Source: Methyloceanibacter sp. (GTDB taxonomy: Bacteria; Pseudomonadota; Alphaproteobacteria; Rhizobiales; Methyloligellaceae). Taken from it: DNA of 8,798 nucleotides. The notes under the pieces are model-generated. The model saw only the letters and a program-made list of their open reading frames with translations, ran no database searches and was not told the DNA's origin. Positions 5,380-8,798 of the stretch are shown here, in pieces. Numbering within the stretch: the stretch's first letter is position 1; every line of letters begins with the position of its first letter. The position numbers and the translations under genes were made by a program. Location of the stretch: contig JAENXG010000091.1 of the NCBI GenBank assembly GCA_016649675.1, positions 1-8,798 on the forward strand, in the 5' to 3' direction.

Positions 5380-6759
5380 TCAGACCGGCACTTTCAGCAC
5401 GGCCTTCAATCCGCCGAGAGGCGATTGGCTGAGCGCAATATCGCCACCATGGATGCGGGCGATGTCGCGGGCGATTGCCAAGCCAAGCCCGGTCGAGCCG
5501 GAGTCCTGATTGCGCGCATGGTCGAGCCGGTAAAACGGCCGAAACACGTGCTCGCGCTCGGCCTCAGGAATGCCGGGGCCGTCGTCCTCGATCTCGACCC
5601 ACAGCGACCCGTCGTGGCGCGTGGCGCTGACGCTCACATGCTCGGCGAAGCGCGCGGCATTGTTGACGAGGTTGGCAACCGCGCGCTTGAAGGCATGGCG
5701 CTTGAGCGGAACCACCAAGGGCGCGTCCTTCACCTCGATCGTGACCTCCGTGGCGCCATGCGCCTGGCTCTTCACCTCGCTCAAGATCTCGCCGATATCG
5801 GCGCGCACGATCTCCTCGCCGGAATCGCCCTTGGCGAAGGCCAGGTAGTCCTCGAGCATGGCTTGCATCTCGTCCACGTCGGCGCGCATGGCGTCGAGCT
5901 CGGGCGTCTCCTCGAACATGGCGAGCTGCAGCTTGAAGCGGGTCAGCACGGTGCGCAAATCGTGGCTGACGCCGGCAAGCATGATGGTGCGCTGTTCGAC
6001 ATGGCGCTCGATACGGTCGCGCATCTCGATGAAGGCGTTGGCCGCCTGGCGCACTTCGCGCGCGCCGCGCGGGCGGAAATCGTCAGGGGGCGGGCGCCCC
6101 TTGCCGAAGCTTTCGGCAGCTTCGGACAGGCGCAAGATCGGCTTGATCTGATTGCGCAGGAACAGAATCGCCACGGTAAGCAGAACGAGCGAGGTGCCGA
6201 CCATCCATATCAGGAAGATCTGCGAGTTGGAGGCATAGGTCTGACTGCGCCGGGCGAGGACATGCATCACCCCGTCGTCGAGCTTGATGCGAATGTCGAC
6301 GAAATTGGAGCGCCCCACCGTGTCGATCCAGAAGGGACGGCCGATCTGGCGCTTCAGCTCGTCGGAGAGCGTCGAATCGAGGAGGTCGAAGAAGGGTTTG
6401 GAGTTGGCAACAGGCAGCTCCTCTCCCGGCGCGAAGCTGACACGCAAGCCAAGGTCCGTGTCGGCGAGCCGGATCAGGGTCCCTGCGTTCGGGTCCTGAG
6501 GAAAGTCCCGGTAGATGTCGATCAGCATGGCGATGTTCTGCACGGTGACCGTCGACAGGTGGCGCGTCACCGTCTGCCAGTGGCGCTCGAGGAACACGAA
6601 GGTCAGCACCGACTGGAGCAGCACCATCGGCGCGATGATGATGATCAGCGCGCGCGCATAGAGACCCTTCGGCATCTGGTCGCCGATGGCACCAGAGATG
6701 CGCCGATAGAGCGAGCGGCGCTCTGGCGGAAGGGTCCGGGCGTCGGAGATGGCGTCCAT
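5380..6759 (-). CDS. EnvZ-like two-component sensor histidine kinase
   Basis: 459 residues. Layout: cytosolic N-terminus (1-35), TM1 (about 36-57), periplasmic sensor region of about 120 residues (58-180), TM2 (about 181-202), HAMP linker (about 203-256), dimerisation/phosphoacceptor domain with H-box LAGVSHDLRTVLTRF (261-275; His266 the expected phosphorylation site), and an ATPase domain with N-box NLVNNAARF (363-371), G1 DDGPGIPE (392-399), F-box FRPFYRLD (406-413) and G2 GSTGLGLAIARDI (421-433). It should phosphorylate the response regulator just upstream. The usual proline after HDLRT is valine, as I recall for related alphaproteobacterial kinases. ATG at 6759 shares its A with the response-regulator stop (TGATG). 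An adjacent GTG at 6762 would give one extra residue and a GTGA overlap. The stimulus cannot be read from the sequence. Confidence 0.93.
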   Translation of the reverse strand: MDAISDARTLPPERRSLYRRISGAIGDQMPKGLYARALIIIIAPMVLLQSVLTFVFLERHWQTVTRHLSTVTVQNIAMLIDIYRDFPQDPNAGTLIRLADTDLGLRVSFAPGEELPVANSKPFFDLLDSTLSDELKRQIGRPFWIDTVGRSNFVDIRIKLDDGVMHVLARRSQTYASNSQIFLIWMVGTSLVLLTVAILFLRNQIKPILRLSEAAESFGKGRPPPDDFRPRGAREVRQAANAFIEMRDRIERHVEQRTIMLAGVSHDLRTVLTRFKLQLAMFEETPELDAMRADVDEMQAMLEDYLAFAKGDSGEEIVRADIGEILSEVKSQAHGATEVTIEVKDAPLVVPLKRHAFKRAVANLVNNAARFAEHVSVSATRHDGSLWVEIEDDGPGIPEAEREHVFRPFYRLDHARNQDSGSTGLGLAIARDIARIHGGDIALSQSPLGGLKAVLKVPV

Positions 6760-7478
6760 CACTCTGAATACAAGATGTAGCCCTTGCCGCGCACGGTCTG
6801 GAGATAGACCGGGTTGGCGGGATCGTGCTCGATCTTGCGCCTAAGCCGGTTGATTTGCACGTCGACCGCACGCTCCCCGCCGCTGTCTGCCCCCTTGGCG
6901 AGCTCGTGACGCGCGACGGGCGTGCCGGGCCGCTGCGCGAAATAGCGCAACAGCTCCCGTTCCCGCTCGGTCAGGCGGATGGTCTCGCCCTCGCGCTTCA
7001 GCTCGCCGCGCGAGATGTGGAAGACGAATTCCCCCATGCGCACCTCGCCGCTTGCGGGCGAGCCGGCGCCGCGGCGGAGCACATTGCTCACCCGGAGCAA
7101 CAGCTCGCGCGGATCGAAGGGCTTGGCGAGATAGTCGTCGACGCCGGTCTCCAGCCCCTCGATGCGCTGCTCGGGCTCGGCGCGCGCGGTCAGCATCAGG
7201 ATCGGCACGCGCGACTCGTTGCGAAGCGAGCGGGCGAAATCGATGCCCGATTCATGCGGCATCATCACATCGAGGATGAGCAGGTCGAAAGAGAGGCTGC
7301 GCATGGTGGCGCGCGCGCTCGCGGCATCGACGGCCGTCGACACGCGGAAGCCGTGCTCCTGCAGATAACGGGCGAGCAGGTCGCGGATGCGGCTGTCGTC
7401 GTCGACGACGAGGATGTGCGGCGCGTTATCCTCCGGGCCGCTGCCGCGATGCGTCTTGATCGGGGTTGGCATGGTCAT
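6759..7478 (-). CDS. OmpR-family response regulator (PetR-like)
   Basis: 239 residues. The receiver domain (about 20-137) contains the acidic pair in HILVVDDDSR (21-30), phosphoacceptor Asp70 in FDLLILDVMMP (64-74), Thr97 in MLTARAEPE, and Lys119 in DDYLAKPFDPREL. The C-terminal winged-helix DNA-binding domain (about 144-238) has LTERERELLRYFAQRPGTPV (169-188), the recognition helix region RAVDVQINRLRRKIE (203-217), and the wing QTVRGKGYILY (227-237). It is the cognate partner of the overlapping kinase gene. The sequence and the preceding MarR gene resemble the petP-petR pair of Rhodobacter, where the operon lies upstream of the cytochrome bc1 genes; here no bc1 gene follows. The start ATG overlaps the MarR stop (ATGA) and has an AGGGAGGG ribosome site. 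Confidence 0.95.
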   Translation of the reverse strand: MTMPTPIKTHRGSGPEDNAPHILVVDDDSRIRDLLARYLQEHGFRVSTAVDAASARATMRSLSFDLLILDVMMPHESGIDFARSLRNESRVPILMLTARAEPEQRIEGLETGVDDYLAKPFDPRELLLRVSNVLRRGAGSPASGEVRMGEFVFHISRGELKREGETIRLTERERELLRYFAQRPGTPVARHELAKGADSGGERAVDVQINRLRRKIEHDPANPVYLQTVRGKGYILYSE

Positions 7479-8065
7479 GGCCCTCCCTCTTTGCCACCCT
7501 CTTTGAGGGGGACCGGAGAGGAGGCCATGATCGAGGACACTTTGGGCCGTTCTTCGGCATTGACCATCGCTTCGAGAAAGCGGCGCAAGGCGGCTTCGGC
7601 GCCCGGTCCGGCTGCCTTCAGGGCCGAGGCCAGGCGCACGAGCTGCGGCGCGGCCAGACGCTCGGCCAGAGCGCGTCCCCGGTCGGTCGGGAACAGCAGG
7701 CGCTCGCGGCGGTCCTGGCTTCCCGCCTGCTGCACGATGTAGCCCTGGTCGATCAGTTGCTTGAGCACCCGGCTCAGGCTCTGCTTGGTGATGGTGAGAA
7801 TGTCGAGCAGGTCCACGACCCGCAAGCCCGAATGGCGATTGACGAAATGCAGCACCCGGTGATGCGCGCGGCCGAACCCGAAATCCTTGAGGATGGCGTC
7901 GGGGTCGCGGGTGAAATCGCGATAGGCGAAGAACAGCAGCTCGGCGAATTCCAAGAGCTTCGCCTCGGGCACGGAAGAGCGCTTGCGCGACAGCCGGCCG
8001 TTGCCGCGCCGCTTGGAAGTGGGCGGTTTTTGGTCCTGCGTCAGAGGCTCATTTAGGTCAGTCAT
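7475..8065 (-). CDS. MarR-family winged-helix transcriptional regulator (PetP-like)
   Basis: 196 residues. The basic, probably disordered N-terminus (1-35, many Lys/Arg) precedes the MarR core: LLFFAYRDFTRDPDAIL (43-59), FGFGRAHHRVLHFVNR (62-77), LRVVDLLDIL (81-90), recognition helix TKQSLSRVLKQLIDQGYI (93-110), and wing SQDRRERLLFPTDRGRAL (116-133). The core closely resembles PetP of Rhodobacter, longer here at both ends. Its C-terminus encodes KEGG twice from a 12-bp tandem repeat that also supplies the next gene's ribosome site. The ATG at 8065 has no Shine-Dalgarno: it sits in the downstream copy of a 36-bp duplication. It is the first gene of the operon and divergent from ilvE. Autoregulation is likely from this layout but unproven. 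The ligand is unknown. Confidence 0.93.
   Translation of the reverse strand: MTDLNEPLTQDQKPPTSKRRGNGRLSRKRSSVPEAKLLEFAELLFFAYRDFTRDPDAILKDFGFGRAHHRVLHFVNRHSGLRVVDLLDILTITKQSLSRVLKQLIDQGYIVQQAGSQDRRERLLFPTDRGRALAERLAAPQLVRLASALKAAGPGAEAALRRFLEAMVNAEERPKVSSIMASSPVPLKEGGKEGGP
7482..7505 (-). repeat. 12-bp tandem repeat at the MarR gene 3' end / response-regulator ribosome site
   Basis: Read on the minus strand, CAAAGAGGGTGG (7505-7494) is followed directly by CAAAGAGGGAGG (7493-7482), 11 of 12 identical. It encodes KEGG-KEGG in the MarR protein, and its second copy provides the AGGGAGGG Shine-Dalgarno for the response regulator four bases later. Confidence 0.7.
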
Positions 8066-8066
8066 G

Positions 8067-8095
8067 TTGACTTATTTTTTGCGCTCGGTTATGTC
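8067..8095 (+). promoter_or_regulatory. Possible ilvE-directed promoter within the duplicated element
   Basis: TTGACT (8067-8072) and TATGTC (8090-8095) are 17 bases apart on the plus strand, pointing towards ilvE. The -35 is good and the -10 fair. The second repeat copy has TTGACT at 8103-8108, but no good -10 at the right distance. The leader to ilvE would be about 130 bases. Low confidence. Confidence 0.25.
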
Positions 8096-8101
8096 AGCCA
8101 T
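8072..8101 (-). other. Nine-codon mini-ORF (MADITERKK) upstream of the MarR gene
   Basis: ATG at 8101 in the upstream repeat copy opens a 9-codon frame ending in TAA at 8074-8072, six bases before and in frame with the MarR ATG. Its first residues (MADITER) parallel the MarR start (MTDLNEP), so it arose from the same duplication. It has no Shine-Dalgarno. It may be a leader peptide affecting MarR translation or only a by-product of the duplication. Confidence 0.25.
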
Positions 8102-8120
8102 GTTGACTTATTTCGCGTCC

Positions 8121-8149
8121 TTGATACGCCTCGCCGCCTGCTCGCGCAA
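8121..8149 (-). promoter_or_regulatory. Candidate promoter of the MarR-response regulator-kinase operon
   Basis: On the minus strand TTGCGC (8149-8144) and TATCAA (8126-8121) are separated by exactly 17 bases. Transcription would start near 8114, directly at the edge of the upstream repeat copy (8113-8093), the position expected for an autorepressor's operator. The leader to the MarR ATG would be about 48 bases and include the mini-ORF. Confidence 0.4.
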
Positions 8150-8222
8150 TTGCCGTTCAGGGTGCTATGAGAAGGCGCTTGGTGCTTTGCCCGGCTCCCA
8201 TAAGAAGGCCGGATTTGCTCGC

Positions 8223-8228
8223 GGAGGA
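8223..8228 (+). promoter_or_regulatory. ilvE ribosome binding site
   Basis: GGAGGA, a consensus Shine-Dalgarno, ends 6 bases before the ATG at 8235. A second in-frame ATG at 8229 abuts this site and is too close for initiation, so 8235 is chosen. Confidence 0.75.
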
Positions 8229-8234
8229 ATGTTC

Positions 8235-8798
8235 ATGGCGATCGTCCCTTATGATCAGCGCGAGGGCTTCATCTGGCTGAACGGCGAGATGATCCCGTGG
8301 GGCGATGCCAAGGTCCACGTCCTGACGCACGGGCTGCATTACGCGAGCGCCGTGTTCGAGGGGATGCGCGCCTATGACGGCACCATCTTCAAGCTCAACG
8401 AGCACACGCAGCGCCTGCACGAGTCGGCCAAGATTCTCGACTTCGAGATTCCCTATTCCGTGGCTGATCTCGACAAGGCGGCGCGCGAGGTGTTGCGGGC
8501 GAACAGGCTGACCGATGCCTATGTGCGCCCCATCGCCTGGCGTGGCAGCGAGCAGATGGGCGTCGCGGCGCAAGCGACCAAGACCAATGTCGCTATCGCG
8601 GCCTGGGATTGGGGATCGTATTTCGATCCGGCGGCGCGCACCAAAGGCCTGAAGCTCACCTTCGCCCATTACCGCCGGCCCGACCCGCGCACGGCTCCGG
8701 TCAAGAGCAAGGCGACCGGGCTCTACATGATCTGCACCATCGAGAAGCATAAGGCCGAGCGCGCAGGCTATGCCGACGCGCTCATGCTCGACTGGCGC
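8235..8798 (+). CDS. ilvE: Branched-chain amino acid aminotransferase, 5' part (188 codons)
   Basis: The first 188 residues are present; the gene continues past the right edge in frame. It is a fold-type IV, pyridoxal-phosphate-dependent transaminase that interconverts leucine, isoleucine and valine with their 2-keto acids using glutamate/2-oxoglutarate, in the cytosol. Signatures: FIWLNGEMIPWGDAKVHVL (12-30), THGLHYASAVFEGMRAY (31-47), FKLNEHTQRLHESAKIL (52-68), AYVRPIAWRGSEQMGV (95-110), and RRPDPRTAPVKSKATGLYM (147-165). Lys159 is the expected Schiff-base lysine, and YADALMLDW (179-187) follows. The missing half should hold the remaining cofactor-binding motifs and class-IV signature. The ATG has a GGAGGA site. 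It is divergent from the MarR operon and shares a 169-bp control region with it. Confidence 0.95.
   Translation, partial: MAIVPYDQREGFIWLNGEMIPWGDAKVHVLTHGLHYASAVFEGMRAYDGTIFKLNEHTQRLHESAKILDFEIPYSVADLDKAAREVLRANRLTDAYVRPIAWRGSEQMGVAAQATKTNVAIAAWDWGSYFDPAARTKGLKLTFAHYRRPDPRTAPVKSKATGLYMICTIEKHKAERAGYADALMLDWR

Larger units (their letters stand above)
8057..8113 (-). repeat. Imperfect 36-bp-period tandem duplication spanning the MarR start; candidate operator
   Basis: On the plus strand 8057-8077 and 8093-8113 match at 20 of 21 positions, 36 bases apart. Read on the minus strand the similarity continues leftward: AAATAAGTCAACATG, then CTGAC, TAA and GAGC are shared, 27 of 31 positions. Each copy carries the arms GTCA-N7-TGAC (8057-8071, 8093-8107), a dyad a winged-helix dimer could bind. 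One copy includes the MarR ATG; the other sits beside the predicted start site. The location between divergent regulator and ilvE promoters suggests an operator pair, but this is inference. Confidence 0.6.

Noticed and set aside
5425..6780. Long open frame on the plus strand opposite the sensor kinase (451 codons)
   Set aside because: It is antisense to a gene with all kinase motifs. Its translation has no recognisable domain and the composition of a high-GC shadow frame.
1..8798. CRISPR array, tRNA, insertion sequence or phage genes
   Set aside because: No spaced repeat series, cloverleaf-like sequence, transposase motif or terminal inverted repeats were seen. The repeats present are short palindromes or two-copy tandems.

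Overview
The window is GC-rich, densely coding chromosomal DNA from an alphaproteobacterium, most likely of the order Hyphomicrobiales (Rhizobiales). The evidence is the protein families and their order: an lgt-midA-pgeF gene string, a ubiK-ybjN-proC string, and a MarR / OmpR-type regulator / EnvZ-like kinase operon facing ilvE. An intergenic palindrome after proC also looks like the extragenic repeats common in that order. No ribosomal or transfer RNA gene, insertion sequence, phage gene or CRISPR array is visible. The content is core metabolism, envelope biogenesis and regulation rather than an accessory island.

Left part (1-2085, minus strand): an apparent operon reads leftward as lgt (prolipoprotein diacylglyceryl transferase), then midA (SAM-dependent methyltransferase, relative of the mitochondrial complex I assembly factor NDUFAF7), then the first 39 codons of pgeF (YfiH/laccase-domain protein), cut by the window edge. 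lgt and midA overlap by one base (TGATG).

Centre-left (2250-4101, plus strand): ubiK, encoding a small coiled-coil ubiquinone-biosynthesis accessory factor, diverges from lgt. After a 266-bp gap holding a hairpin and a promoter-like sequence come a YbjN-domain gene and proC (pyrroline-5-carboxylate reductase), joined by an ATGA overlap. A nested palindrome (4113-4197) separates proC from a gene with a TetR-like N-terminus and a COQ9-like C-terminus (4259-4960).

Right part (4988-8065, minus strand): a probable four-gene operon reads leftward as a MarR-family regulator, an OmpR-family response regulator, an EnvZ-like sensor kinase and a small acidic exported protein of unknown function. The first three are tightly coupled by ATGA or TGATG overlaps. 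The MarR and response-regulator sequences resemble PetP and PetR of Rhodobacter. The operon faces ilvE (branched-chain aminotransferase, truncated by the right edge). The shared control region carries an imperfect 36-bp tandem duplication that includes a copy of the MarR start codon.

No wholly new system is evident. The most interesting signals are this duplicated, start-codon-containing control element, the unrecognised exported protein in the two-component operon, the TetR/COQ9 chimera, and the palindromic element after proC.
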